39,705 nucleotides of DNA from Bacteroidales bacterium (GCA_024400775.1 JAKSMF010000004.1:1-39705); one strand, 5' to 3'; positions 5,407-14,010 are shown, numbered from the stretch's first letter. Notes: generated by a model not told the origin, from the sequence alone. A program made the numbers and translations.

Positions 5407-6546
5407 ATGGATTTCAGTTTATCAAAAAAAGAAGAACTGTTCTTGCAGATGATCAGAGAATTTGCACAGAACGAAGTCAAACCGCTTGCAGCGGAAGTTG
5501 ACGAGGAAGAGAAATTTCCTATTGAAAACGTGAAGAAGTTGGGTAAATTAGGTGTCATGGGCATCCCGGTTCCCGTAGAATACGGCGGCCAGGGTGGTAC
5601 GAACCAGATGTACTCGATGGCAGTGGAAGAGCTTTCACGCGTTTGCGCCACCACCGGCGTCATCGTTTCCGCTCACACTTCACTCTGTATCGCCCCCATC
5701 ATGGAACACGGTACCGAAGAACAAAAGAAAAAATATGTGCCGAAACTCGCTTCCGGCGAATGGATTGGCGCTTTCGGCCTCACCGAACCCAACGCCGGTA
5801 CCGACGCCGCCATGCAGCAGACCACCGCTGTTGACGCCGGCGACAAATGGATCCTCAACGGCTCCAAGATTTTCATCACCAACGCCAGCGAAGCCAATGT
5901 TTTCGTGGTAATGGCCATGACCGACAAGTCAAAAGGCACGAAGGGCATTTCCGCTTTCATCGTTGAAAAGGGTTTCAAAGGTTTCAGCATCGGTAAGAAA
6001 GAAATGAAGATGGGTATCCGCGGCAGCGCTACCTGCGAATTGATTTTCGAAAACTGCGAAGTTCCGAAGGAAAACCTCCTCGGCGAACTCGGCAAGGGGT
6101 TCAAAATCGCTATGATGACGTTGGACGGCGGCCGTATCGGTATCGCTTCACAGGCTCTCGGTATTGCACAAGGTGCTATGGATGAGACTGTTAAATACAC
6201 CAAAGAACGTAAACAGTTCGGCAAGGCCATCGCTAAATTCCAGAACACCCAGTTCCAAATGGCCGACCTCGAAACCAAAGTCCAGGCCGCTCGTTTGCTG
6301 GTTCGTTCCGCCTCTTACAAGAAAGATATGCACCTTCCTTACTCAGCAGATGCCGCCATGGCAAAATTGTTCGCTGCTGAAACCGCAATGGAAGTAACCA
6401 CCAAGGCCGTCCAATTCCACGGCGGTTACGGTTACACCCGCGAATATCCGGTGGAAAGAATGATGCGCGACGCCAAGATTACCGAAATCTACGAAGGCAC
6501 CAGCGAAGTCCAGAGAATGGTTATCGCAGGCAAATTGTTCGCTTAA
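5407..6546 (+). CDS. bcd: Acyl-CoA dehydrogenase, butyryl-CoA dehydrogenase type
   Basis: This 379-residue FAD enzyme interconverts short-chain acyl-CoA and enoyl-CoA; in anaerobes it usually reduces crotonyl-CoA to butyryl-CoA together with EtfAB. The FAD/substrate signatures GAFGLTEPNAGTDA and ILNGSKIFITNA are present, as are the arginine-containing ERKQFGKAIAKFQ helix and the C-terminal EIYEGTSEVQR, whose Glu363 aligns with the catalytic base of clostridial butyryl-CoA dehydrogenase. Length is normal for the family. It heads an operon with etfB 36 bases downstream and etfA next, the classic Bcd-EtfBA arrangement. Codon use is GC-rich compared with the left cluster, consistent with a highly expressed core gene. 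Exact chain-length preference cannot be read. Confidence 0.9.
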   Translation: MDFSLSKKEELFLQMIREFAQNEVKPLAAEVDEEEKFPIENVKKLGKLGVMGIPVPVEYGGQGGTNQMYSMAVEELSRVCATTGVIVSAHTSLCIAPIMEHGTEEQKKKYVPKLASGEWIGAFGLTEPNAGTDAAMQQTTAVDAGDKWILNGSKIFITNASEANVFVVMAMTDKSKGTKGISAFIVEKGFKGFSIGKKEMKMGIRGSATCELIFENCEVPKENLLGELGKGFKIAMMTLDGGRIGIASQALGIAQGAMDETVKYTKERKQFGKAIAKFQNTQFQMADLETKVQAARLLVRSASYKKDMHLPYSADAAMAKLFAAETAMEVTTKAVQFHGGYGYTREYPVERMMRDAKITEIYEGTSEVQRMVIAGKLFA

Positions 6547-6582
6547 TTAATGATATTGATAATTGAAAATTAAAAAACAGAT

Positions 6583-7368
6583 ATGAAAATTGTAGTTTGT
6601 ATCAAACAGGTTCCGGATACGACCGAAATCAAAATCAACCCCGCGACCGGTACGTTGATTCGCGACGGTGTTCCGAGCATTATGAACCCCGACGATAAGG
6701 GCGGCCTCGAAGTAGCCCTCCAACTGAAAGACAAATTTGGCGCACATGTCACCGTAATCACCATGGGACCTCCGCAGGCGGAAGCCATTTTGCGCGAAGC
6801 CATGGCTATGGGCGCTGACCGTGCCATCCTCCTCACCGACCGCAAGTTCGCAGGTGCCGACACTTTGGCCACTTCCAACGCTTTGGCCGGCGCGCTCCGC
6901 AACATCGAGCACGACCTCATCATCACCGGCCGTCAGGCCATCGATGGCGATACCGCCCAGGTGGGCCCGCAAATCGCTGAGCACCTCCACACTCCGATGA
7001 TTTCCTACGTTGCCGGAGTTGACTTCGACGGTAAGAACCTGCTCACTGTCAAGAAGGAAGACGAAGACGGCTACCAGATGCTGGAAGTTCACACGCCCGC
7101 CGTCCTCACCGTGTTGGCATCCGCTTTCACACCGCGTTACATGACCGTCAAAGGCATCATTGAAGCTTACGACCAGAGAGAAATCGAAATCTGGACCGCT
7201 GAAAAGATTGATGTTGACGAAGCAAAACTCGGTCTCAACGGCTCGCCCACCCGCGTGAAGAGATCCTTCACCAAACCGCAAAAGGTTGCCGGCGAAGTAT
7301 TCGACGTCACTCCGGAAGAAGCCGTCGATCTCATCGTTTCCAAATTGAAAGAAAAATTCATCATCTAA
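6583..7368 (+). CDS. etfB: Electron transfer flavoprotein subunit beta
   Basis: This 261-residue ETF beta subunit pairs with EtfA to carry electrons between acyl-CoA dehydrogenase and other carriers. The N-terminus (MKIVVCIKQVPDTTEIKINP) and the TLIRDGVPSIMNPDDKGG, VITMGPPQAEAILREA and ITGRQAIDGDTAQVGPQ segments closely follow the EtfB of clostridial Bcd-Etf complexes, the bifurcating kind that uses NADH to reduce crotonyl-CoA and ferredoxin. The length also matches that group. It is co-transcribed with bcd. Bifurcation is inferred from family resemblance; the flavin environment would need structural comparison. Confidence 0.95.
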   Translation: MKIVVCIKQVPDTTEIKINPATGTLIRDGVPSIMNPDDKGGLEVALQLKDKFGAHVTVITMGPPQAEAILREAMAMGADRAILLTDRKFAGADTLATSNALAGALRNIEHDLIITGRQAIDGDTAQVGPQIAEHLHTPMISYVAGVDFDGKNLLTVKKEDEDGYQMLEVHTPAVLTVLASAFTPRYMTVKGIIEAYDQREIEIWTAEKIDVDEAKLGLNGSPTRVKRSFTKPQKVAGEVFDVTPEEAVDLIVSKLKEKFII

Positions 7369-7373
7369 GGAGG
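7367..7373 (+). promoter_or_regulatory. Strong Shine-Dalgarno of etfA
   Basis: AAGGAGG overlaps the etfB stop codon and sits seven bases before the etfA ATG at 7381. Canonical ribosome binding sites are uncommon in Bacteroidota, where A-rich leaders are usual, so this one stands out and fixes the etfA start. Confidence 0.7.
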
Positions 7374-7380
7374 TTCAACA

Positions 7381-8388
7381 ATGGATAAATCAAGTTACAA
7401 AAATATATTCGTATTCGTTGAGCAGCGCGACGGCGTCATCCAGCCCGTCGGTCTCGAACTGCTCGGCAAGGCCCACGAACTCGCACAGATCCTGGGCGAA
7501 AAGGTTGTCGCCATCTTCCTCGGCCACAACATCAAGAACCAATGTCAAACCCTTATCGAGTACGGCGCCGACGAAGTCATCGTTTCCGACTGCCCCGAAC
7601 TGAAGGACTATTTGACCGAACAATATTCACAGGCCATCTCACAGATTGTTGCCAAATATTTACCGAGCATCATTCTGTTTGGCGCCACCACCATCGGCCG
7701 CGATCTCGGTCCGACCCTTTCCGCACGTTTGGCCACCGGTTTGACCGCCGACTGCACCAAATTGGAAATTTCCGAAGAGAAGGAACTGATGATGACGCGT
7801 CCCGCTTTCGGTGGCAACCTGATGGCTACCATTATGTGTACCGAACGCCGTCCGCAGATGTCAACCGTCCGTCCGGGCGTGATGCAGAAGATGACGCGCG
7901 GCGCTTCCCGCAGGGCTGAGGTCGTTGAGTTCACTCCCGCATTCGAGGCCAGCAAGTTCGCTGTCAAGCTCGTGAAGAAGGTGAAAGCCGACAAGGGCAA
8001 AATGGACATCACCGAGGCCAAGGTTTTGGTTTCCGGCGGTCGTGGCGTTGGCTGCAAGGAAGGTTTCGAAAAACTCGGCGCTCTCGCACAGACCTTGAAC
8101 GGACAGGTTTCATCCTCCCGCGCCATGGTTGATGCCGGCGTGATGCCGCACGATGTACAGGTTGGCCAGACCGGTAAGACCGTCCGCCCGAACCTTTATA
8201 TGGCCATCGGTATTTCAGGTGCCATCCAGCACTTGGCCGGTATGGAAGAATCCGACCTCATCATCGCCATCAACCGCGACAAGGATGCTCCCATCTTTGG
8301 CGTTGCCGACCTCGGCGTTGTGGGCGACTTCAACAAGATCGTTCCGCTGTTGAACGAACGCTTGCAGAAGGAAATCAGCGAGAAATAA
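7381..8388 (+). CDS. etfA: Electron transfer flavoprotein subunit alpha
   Basis: This 335-residue ETF alpha subunit binds FAD through its C-terminal domain. VSGGRGVG, SSSRAMVDAGVMPHDVQVGQ and TGKTVRPNLYMAIGISGAIQ form the FAD-binding half, and ESDLIIAINRDKDAPIFGVA closes it. The N-terminal domain (VFVEQRDGVIQPVGLELLGK, GATTIGRDLGPTLSARL) is typical. It begins 12 bases after etfB behind a strong Shine-Dalgarno and is followed by a terminator, so it closes a three-gene operon with bcd. Length and order match clostridial-type Bcd-EtfBA. Confidence 0.95.
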   Translation: MDKSSYKNIFVFVEQRDGVIQPVGLELLGKAHELAQILGEKVVAIFLGHNIKNQCQTLIEYGADEVIVSDCPELKDYLTEQYSQAISQIVAKYLPSIILFGATTIGRDLGPTLSARLATGLTADCTKLEISEEKELMMTRPAFGGNLMATIMCTERRPQMSTVRPGVMQKMTRGASRRAEVVEFTPAFEASKFAVKLVKKVKADKGKMDITEAKVLVSGGRGVGCKEGFEKLGALAQTLNGQVSSSRAMVDAGVMPHDVQVGQTGKTVRPNLYMAIGISGAIQHLAGMEESDLIIAINRDKDAPIFGVADLGVVGDFNKIVPLLNERLQKEISEK

Positions 8389-8414
8389 AGAGATTTTTCT
8401 CCACAATTTAGTAA

Positions 8415-8444
8415 AACAAAGGCCGCCGAAAGGTGGCCTTTGTT
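8415..8444 (+). terminator. Strong intrinsic terminator after etfA
   Basis: AACAAAGGCCGCC and GGTGGCCTTTGTT form a 13-bp stem with a single G-U pair around a GAAA tetraloop, ending in TTTGTTTG. It lies 26 bases after etfA. Confidence 0.9.
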
Positions 8445-8482
8445 TGTGTTGCAGGGGGCATTATATTTCCTGAAATTATGTG

Positions 8483-8490
8483 TATTTTCG
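8483..8490 (+). promoter_or_regulatory. Weak -7 promoter element
   Basis: TATTTTCG differs from TAnnTTTG at one base and precedes the DUF3791 remnant by 37 bases. Confidence 0.35.
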
Positions 8491-8527
8491 CACGCTTGAA
8501 AATGGAAAAAGAAGAAAATAAACTTTT

Positions 8528-8611
8528 ATGGATAAAAACACCTTGGAATTTGTAACCTACTGCATTGGCATGGCGCAATTTACAGTTTCCCCACGACGAC
8601 AGGAAAACTAA
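8528..8611 (+). pseudogene. DUF3791 N-terminal remnant
   Basis: An ATG frame of 27 codons begins MDKNTLEFVTYCIG, which is the opening of the small DUF3791 family as I know it (usually ~65-75 residues, often beside toxin-like DUF3990 genes). After CIG the resemblance is lost and the frame stops at 8609-8611. I read it as a truncated or frameshifted remnant. The next gene begins 20 bases later. Confidence 0.5.
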
Positions 8612-8631
8612 ATCCGTTGGAAAAGGAAACT

Positions 8632-8955
8632 ATGGCTATTCAGCGCACACCAAAAGAAATTTTTCGGTTACAGTGCAATGGCCGAATACCAGCAACTCTT
8701 GATAGTTATTTCATGGTAACCCGTGGCGACATTACACAAGGGATGGTATTGCCTGAAATTTCCTCTATTCGCAATTTTTTAGTAAATGGTTTCTCAGCAA
8801 AACGGGAAACTATCACGAGTGATTTTGCGGCTGCCACTCATATCGTTTTTGATTTTGAAGACGGCCATTACACCTGCCTCGCCTTTATGTATGAGAAATG
8901 TAAAGAGCCCGAATATAATTCGCTTATTAACAAGATTTTAAGTTCAATCATGTAG
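8632..8955 (+). CDS. Hypothetical protein, 107 aa
   Basis: I do not recognise this protein. From the ATG at 8632 it is 107 residues; a TTG at 8617 would add five. It has no signal peptide or membrane segment, so it is probably cytoplasmic. Visible features are a Cys/aromatic mix, the segment THIVFDFEDGHYTCLAFMYE, and a short C-terminal helix (NSLINKILSSIM). It follows a DUF3791 remnant and is followed by a hairpin, so the pair may be the residue of a small accessory module, such as a toxin-antitoxin-type locus; that is only context-based. Confidence 0.6.
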   Translation: MAIQRTPKEIFRLQCNGRIPATLDSYFMVTRGDITQGMVLPEISSIRNFLVNGFSAKRETITSDFAAATHIVFDFEDGHYTCLAFMYEKCKEPEYNSLINKILSSIM

Positions 8956-8975
8956 AGACGGTGTACACACCGTCT
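8956..8975 (+). terminator. GC hairpin between convergent genes
   Basis: AGACGGTG and CACCGTCT form a perfect 8-bp stem with a four-base loop, followed by TTACATTC. A second half-copy of the CACACCGTCTTTA arm lies at 8989-9001. It separates the hypothetical gene from the convergent TetR gene. Confidence 0.5.
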
Positions 8976-9014
8976 TTACATTCTTTTCACACCGTCTTTA
9001 TACGAATCGGAGCA

Positions 9015-9638
9015 TTATTTTGATTTCAAACCATTTATAATCAACGTCTTGATTTCGGATTTCCGCCGTTGCAGATAATCCTTGATTTCATCTTCGTTTT
9101 GATTGAACAAGTCACTGTAAAGAGGAAGTGAGATGAAGGTGAAAATAATCAGCGACATGACATCCAGGGTGAGGTCCATGGTTTCAATCGGACGGATGGC
9201 GCCTTTCTCGATTTCCGCCTTCACCATTTGGTCCCATGCGGCGTAATATTTCAGACTACCCACATCGGTAATCATCTTTTTTCGCATCATCTGCCTTCTT
9301 TCTTCATTGATTATCAATTCTTTAATTAAAAAGAAAGGTAATTTCCGATTTTGGGAGAGCATTTCGAAATAACTATCGATGAAGATGGGAAGCGCTTCTG
9401 AAAGCGTTTGGTTTTCATGACTTTCCGCTTGAATATAAGATAGGATGAGTTGGAATTTTTCGGTAAAAATCTGATGAAACAGGTTCTCCTTGGTGCGATA
9501 GTAGTAGTGTACCAGCGCCTGGTTGCAGCCCGCACGTTTGGCAATGTCGGTGGTGGAGGTGGCGTCAAAACCGTTCGTCATAAACAGCTCTTCCGCAGCC
9601 AGCAAAATGCGTTCTTCAAGTTGTGAATTTTTTGCCAT
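9015..9638 (-). CDS. TetR/AcrR-family transcriptional regulator
   Basis: This protein is 207 residues from the ATG at 9638; a longer frame from 9671 would overlap the upstream gene. The N-terminal ~55 residues hold a TetR helix-turn-helix: ILLAAEELFMTNGFDATSTT, then DIAKRAGCNQALVHYYYRTK with the recognition helix ending in the typical YYYRTKENLF. The remaining helical domain should bind a small ligand and dimerise. It is the last gene of the leftward operon, 10 bases after the dehydratase-like gene, so it probably controls that operon; the ligand may be an acyl-CoA or related acid, by analogy only. No palindrome was identified with confidence at the operon promoter. Confidence 0.9.
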   Translation of the reverse strand: MAKNSQLEERILLAAEELFMTNGFDATSTTDIAKRAGCNQALVHYYYRTKENLFHQIFTEKFQLILSYIQAESHENQTLSEALPIFIDSYFEMLSQNRKLPFFLIKELIINEERRQMMRKKMITDVGSLKYYAAWDQMVKAEIEKGAIRPIETMDLTLDVMSLIIFTFISLPLYSDLFNQNEDEIKDYLQRRKSEIKTLIINGLKSK

Positions 9639-9648
9639 AAGAATAGTT

Positions 9649-12174
9649 TTAGGGTTGTTTTGGGGTGGCATCAGAATTGTGTTTCAGGGCCTTTTTACAA
9701 TTTTCAACCATAAAATGAAGTCGGTTGAAGACGTTGGCTTCGGAGGTTCCGCTGTCGAAATCAAGGAACAGCAGGTTGAGTTGCGGATAAACCTGCTTCA
9801 GCTTTTTCTCCACGCCTTTCGAAATGATGTGGTTGGCGATGCAGCCGAAAGGTTGCAGACTGACGACATTGTGGATGCCATTTTCCGCCAAATGGCAGAT
9901 TTCACCGGGCAGAAACCAGCCTTCACCGAAGTCGCCCGCCATGTTGACCACCTGTTTCGCCAATGCCGCATCTTCAAAAACACTCGTCAATGGCCGATAG
10001 AACGGGAACGGCGCACAAATCGTGTTGAATTGACGGATTTTCTTGAATAAAAGCTTGTAAACCACATCGTTAAGCCAACCGGAAAATTTCACCTCCTTGA
10101 TGTTGAGTTCGCGGTTGAGGTGGTTGTTGACGAATCCCGTGGTTAAAAAGCCAATCAGCGCGGGCGGAACCACTTCCACGCCGTGTTCTTCTAACCAGTT
10201 GATAACGAATTTGTTGCTGAATCCGTTGTATTTGACGTAGATTTCTCCCACCACGCCGATAACGGGCACTTGCTTTTTCGTATCCACCGCCGCCGCAAAC
10301 TCCCGCACCGCTTCGCCCATAAGTCGTTGCAAACCATTGCTGTCGTTCGCCTCAATGATGGGGCACGCCAACTCCGTGTATTTTGTCTTTAACTTCTTCG
10401 CCATCCCCGGCTCCTTCTCCCGCACCACCGACGCATGGTACAATTTGGCAAGACAGTCGGCGTAAATTACTGTGGTGAAAGCGATGTTGAGAACCTTCCG
10501 CCACGGAATGGTAAAACCGGGCTGCGTGGCCGATACCGATGCGCTTAACGCTAACGAAATGACGGGAATATCTTGCAGTCCAGCTGTCACTAACGCATTC
10601 TTTATCAGTGAGTAATAACTGGAGGCGCGGCACTGTCCGCCCGTTTGCGACATGATGACGGCCACCTCGTCGGGATTGTACTCGCCGCTGAGCAACGCTT
10701 TCATGACGGAACCGACAACGATGGTGGCAGGATAACAAACTTCGTTGTTGGCGTATTTCAAGCCGATTTCGGCGGCTTCTTGACTGCCGGTGGGCAATGT
10801 GATGAGATTGTAGCCGGCGACTTTGAAAATCGAAGGAAAGAACTCGGAATAACCTTCCGCAAAATAGGGCGCCAGCAGCGTCCGACGGCGTTCGGCTTTG
10901 GTGTAGGTGCGCGTGGTCACGTACGGCAACGGCACGTTCTTGCCGTTCTCGTCCGTCAGGTTGGCGTTGGCAGTGTCGCCGCTGACCGATTCCACCAGCG
11001 AGCGCACACGCAACCGCAACGAGCCAATGTTGTTGACATCATCGATTTTCAGAATCGTGTGATTCTTGTGAAAACGCTTGAGAATCGCATTGACTTCGTC
11101 CAAAATGAAGGCGTCGGGGCCACAGCCGAAAGAGGTGAGCTGCACCAAATGAAGGTTGCGGTAGTTGTGCTGGCCGACGAAGTATGCGGCCTTGAAAATG
11201 CGGTTGGGATAACTCCACTGCGTCATCGCATTGAGTTCCCGATAGACATTTGCACCCAGCTCCGAGGCAGTGTTTTCGGTGATAACGTCAATGCCCATGT
11301 CGGCGATGGCGTGCGAAATTTTATGCTCGATAAGTGGATCGATGTGGTAGGGACGCCCCGCCAGCAAAATCACCATCCGGTTTTCGCTGACGGCCTGCTC
11401 CAAAATCTCGTTTCCGCGACGCGTCAGCGTATTCAGGTAGTCGTCCTGCGCCCGCACCGCCGCTTTAACGGCATGGTCGGCAGTCGTCCGTTCAACTCCT
11501 AATGACTCCAGATACCCCATGCACGATTTGTAAAGTAACTTACTGTTGTTGAATGCGATAACCGGCGCATCAAAGGGAATCCCCGCCTTTGTCGCCGGCT
11601 CCATCGAACTCTTGATGACGTCGGAGTAGCCCGCCACAATCGGACAGTTGTAACTGTTTCGTGATTGTTCGTCCTCCTTTCTTTCATAAACCACGTACGG
11701 ATAGAAAATACGATCGACTTTTTTGGCGATGAGGTCGTTGATGTGGCCATGCATCAATTTGGCTGGAAAGCAGATATTGTCGGCCATAATGGAACGTAAT
11801 CCGCTCTCATACAATTTGTTGCCAGATGCGTTGGAGAGAACGGGCCTGATTCCGCATTCGCTGAACAGCGTGCGCCAAAAGGGGTAGTTTTCGTAAATGC
11901 CCAGTCCGCGCGGAATGCCGATGGTCATCGCATCGGTCGGTATCACCTTGTCGGGTTTCTGGAAAAGCAGTCTGTATTTTTCTGCAAACATATTGGTGCC
12001 TTTTCGCTGACTTGCGGAGGTGTTGGAATAGACCTTTTCGCAGTTGTTGCCAGAGAAAAAAGTGTTGCCGTTTTGAAAATGAAACAGTTTGACTGTGCAG
12101 TGATTTTCACAGCCCGGGCAAATTTCAAATTCTGATTTGTAGCTGTTGGCGGAGATGAGTTCGGTAAGATTCAT
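9649..12174 (-). CDS. DUF2229 / 2-hydroxyacyl-CoA dehydratase-like iron-sulfur protein
   Basis: This 841-residue protein corresponds to the C-terminal part of large 'acyl-CoA dehydratase activase-related' proteins of anaerobes. The N-terminus has a Cys cluster, CPGCENHC (Cys19, 22, 26) plus Cys45, suited to an iron-sulfur cluster. DUF2229-like segments follow (IGIPRGLGIYENYPFW, NICFPAKLMHGH, VVILLAGRPYHIDP-like region, SFGCGPDAFILDE), then a dehydratase-like half with NEVCYPATIVVG, SQTGGQCRASSYYSLIKNAL and SLQPFGCIANHI. Members of the wider family reduce or dehydrate CoA thioesters or carry unusual double-cubane clusters; the substrate of this subgroup is not established. It follows its presumed ATP-driven activase by 14 bases. 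Confidence 0.85.
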   Translation of the reverse strand: MNLTELISANSYKSEFEICPGCENHCTVKLFHFQNGNTFFSGNNCEKVYSNTSASQRKGTNMFAEKYRLLFQKPDKVIPTDAMTIGIPRGLGIYENYPFWRTLFSECGIRPVLSNASGNKLYESGLRSIMADNICFPAKLMHGHINDLIAKKVDRIFYPYVVYERKEDEQSRNSYNCPIVAGYSDVIKSSMEPATKAGIPFDAPVIAFNNSKLLYKSCMGYLESLGVERTTADHAVKAAVRAQDDYLNTLTRRGNEILEQAVSENRMVILLAGRPYHIDPLIEHKISHAIADMGIDVITENTASELGANVYRELNAMTQWSYPNRIFKAAYFVGQHNYRNLHLVQLTSFGCGPDAFILDEVNAILKRFHKNHTILKIDDVNNIGSLRLRVRSLVESVSGDTANANLTDENGKNVPLPYVTTRTYTKAERRRTLLAPYFAEGYSEFFPSIFKVAGYNLITLPTGSQEAAEIGLKYANNEVCYPATIVVGSVMKALLSGEYNPDEVAVIMSQTGGQCRASSYYSLIKNALVTAGLQDIPVISLALSASVSATQPGFTIPWRKVLNIAFTTVIYADCLAKLYHASVVREKEPGMAKKLKTKYTELACPIIEANDSNGLQRLMGEAVREFAAAVDTKKQVPVIGVVGEIYVKYNGFSNKFVINWLEEHGVEVVPPALIGFLTTGFVNNHLNRELNIKEVKFSGWLNDVVYKLLFKKIRQFNTICAPFPFYRPLTSVFEDAALAKQVVNMAGDFGEGWFLPGEICHLAENGIHNVVSLQPFGCIANHIISKGVEKKLKQVYPQLNLLFLDFDSGTSEANVFNRLHFMVENCKKALKHNSDATPKQP

Positions 12175-12188
12175 GCCTTGTGTAAGTG

Positions 12189-13967
12189 TTATTTTTGGTG
12201 ATGGCGCATTGCGTAGAGTGCGGCGCCGTAAGCACCCATCAGTTCGGGAATGTCGGAGAAGGAGACCTGGCAGCCCGTCATTTTTTCAAGTGCGCGCACG
12301 ATGCTGTGGTTGCGGAAAGTGCCGCCTTGCACGACGATGTGTTTGCCGAGTTCTTCTATATTTTTGATTTTTAATACTTTAAAAAGACAATTTTTAACGA
12401 CGGAGTAGCTGAAACCGGCGGCGATGTCATTCACTTCGGCACCTTCCTGCATGGCCTGTTTCACCTTGGAATTCATAAAAACGGTGCATCGCGTGCCGAG
12501 GTCGCAGGGATGCGGCGCAAAACAGGAAAGTTTGGCGAACTCAGCAACCGGATAACCCATCATATTGGCGAAGGTTTCGATAAAAGAACCGCATCCGGAA
12601 GAACAGGCTTCGTTGATTTCCATACGGCGGATGGAGCCGTTTTCCACAAAAATCGCCTTCATATCCTGCCCGCCGATGTCGAGCACGAAGCTGACGTTGG
12701 GCTCTACCTGTTTTGCGGCAGAAAAATGCGCCATGGTTTCTACGATGCCGAAGTCGAAGTTGAAGGCGGTTTTGATGAGGTTTTCACCATAGCCGGTCAC
12801 GGCACTGGCAGCGATGACGATGTTTTGCGGTTGTGTCACCGACCGATACAGTGTTTGCAGCATTCCGCAAAACGCTTTGAAGCTGTCGCCTTCATTGCGC
12901 TGATAATCAGTATAAACGATGTCGCCGTGCGCATTCAGCAGAACCAGTTTGGTGGTGGTGCTTCCCGAATCAACGCCCAAGAAATAAGGGGTGGGGGAGT
13001 CGCTTTGAAGTTCGGCGCGGGGGACGTAATATATGTTTTCGGCTTTGAGCCAGAGGTCGTAATCTTCTTGCGAAACGAATAGGCGTGGCAGGCGGTTTTC
13101 GAAGTGTTGTTCTTCGGTATGGCCAGCTTCAATCGTGCGGATAAGTTCGTCCAGTGTGAGAATGCCGGTGCTTTGTTCGTCGGCCAGAAGCGCACAGCCG
13201 GATGCCGGGATGATTTGCGCGTTTTCGGGCAGCAGGCACTGCTCTTCCGTCAGCCCGAGCACGCGGCGGAAGTGTTTTTGCAGTTCGGGAAGAAAGGCGA
13301 ACGGACCACCACAGAAGAATACGGTCGGGGTGATGTCCATGCCGCGGGCAAGGGACGCAACCACCTGCATCGCTACCGCGTTGAAGACGGAGGCGGCGAT
13401 GTCGGCACGACTGATGTTGCGGCTCATCAGGTTTTGGATGTCGGTTTTGGAAAACACGCCGCAGCGCGAAGCAATGGGATGAATGTTCTCGGCTTGCGCA
13501 GCCAATGCGTTAAGTTCCTTTGTCTCAACGTGAAACAGCATGGCGGTTTGGTCGATGAAGGCGCCGGTGCCGCCCGCGCAACTGCCGTTCATGCGGATGT
13601 CGGGCACCTTCCCCTTTTCAAAAAATATCATCTTGCTGTCCTCACCGCCCATGTCAATGAAGGTGCTGACTTCGGGATAACGCTGTTTGACCATTTCGGC
13701 GGCAGCGACGACCTCTTGTACGAAGCCGATGCCGAGGCGATGCGCATAGCCCATGCCGACGGAGCCGGTGATGACCAGTTTGAGGCGACAGTTGCCTAAC
13801 GTATTGTAAAACTGCTTGGCGATGTCGGCGGCGGTGCCGCGAATGTCGGCCTGATGGCGTTGATAAGCGGAAAAAACGAGCGCGCCGGTGTCGTCCATCG
13901 CCGCCACTTTCATAGTGGTTGACCCGATGTCAACGCCTACTCGGTATAGCTTTTCAGAGTTTTCCAT
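12189..13967 (-). CDS. BcrA/BadF/BzdN/HgdC-type activase with two ATPase domains
   Basis: This 592-residue protein contains two consecutive ASKHA-fold activase domains. Such activases couple ATP hydrolysis to injecting an electron into a partner iron-sulfur dehydratase or reductase. Domain 1 has the phosphate loop GVDIGSTTMK (11-20), DMGGEDSKMIFF, GSCAGGTGAF (Cys130) and SRCGVFSKTDIQ. Domain 2 repeats the plan with GVDSGSTTTK, DIGGQDMKAIFV, EACSSGCGSF and TRCTVFMNSKV. The two Cys per domain are where HgdC dimers bind their bridging [4Fe-4S] cluster, so this protein may form an internal pseudo-dimer. It heads the operon and its partner is the next gene. In many anaerobes both parts form one ~1,400-residue polypeptide; here they are separate. 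Confidence 0.9.
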   Translation of the reverse strand: MENSEKLYRVGVDIGSTTMKVAAMDDTGALVFSAYQRHQADIRGTAADIAKQFYNTLGNCRLKLVITGSVGMGYAHRLGIGFVQEVVAAAEMVKQRYPEVSTFIDMGGEDSKMIFFEKGKVPDIRMNGSCAGGTGAFIDQTAMLFHVETKELNALAAQAENIHPIASRCGVFSKTDIQNLMSRNISRADIAASVFNAVAMQVVASLARGMDITPTVFFCGGPFAFLPELQKHFRRVLGLTEEQCLLPENAQIIPASGCALLADEQSTGILTLDELIRTIEAGHTEEQHFENRLPRLFVSQEDYDLWLKAENIYYVPRAELQSDSPTPYFLGVDSGSTTTKLVLLNAHGDIVYTDYQRNEGDSFKAFCGMLQTLYRSVTQPQNIVIAASAVTGYGENLIKTAFNFDFGIVETMAHFSAAKQVEPNVSFVLDIGGQDMKAIFVENGSIRRMEINEACSSGCGSFIETFANMMGYPVAEFAKLSCFAPHPCDLGTRCTVFMNSKVKQAMQEGAEVNDIAAGFSYSVVKNCLFKVLKIKNIEELGKHIVVQGGTFRNHSIVRALEKMTGCQVSFSDIPELMGAYGAALYAMRHHQK

Positions 13968-14010
13968 TCTTTTTAATAATATTGTTTAATAGGTCTATTA
14001 AAACGGGTGG

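Noticed and set aside
10645-11502. Plus-strand open frame of 285 codons
   Set aside because: It is antisense to the dehydratase-like gene and arises from its GC-rich codon use.
13104-13799. Plus-strand open frame of 231 codons
   Set aside because: It is antisense to the activase gene, where both strands stay open because of codon bias.
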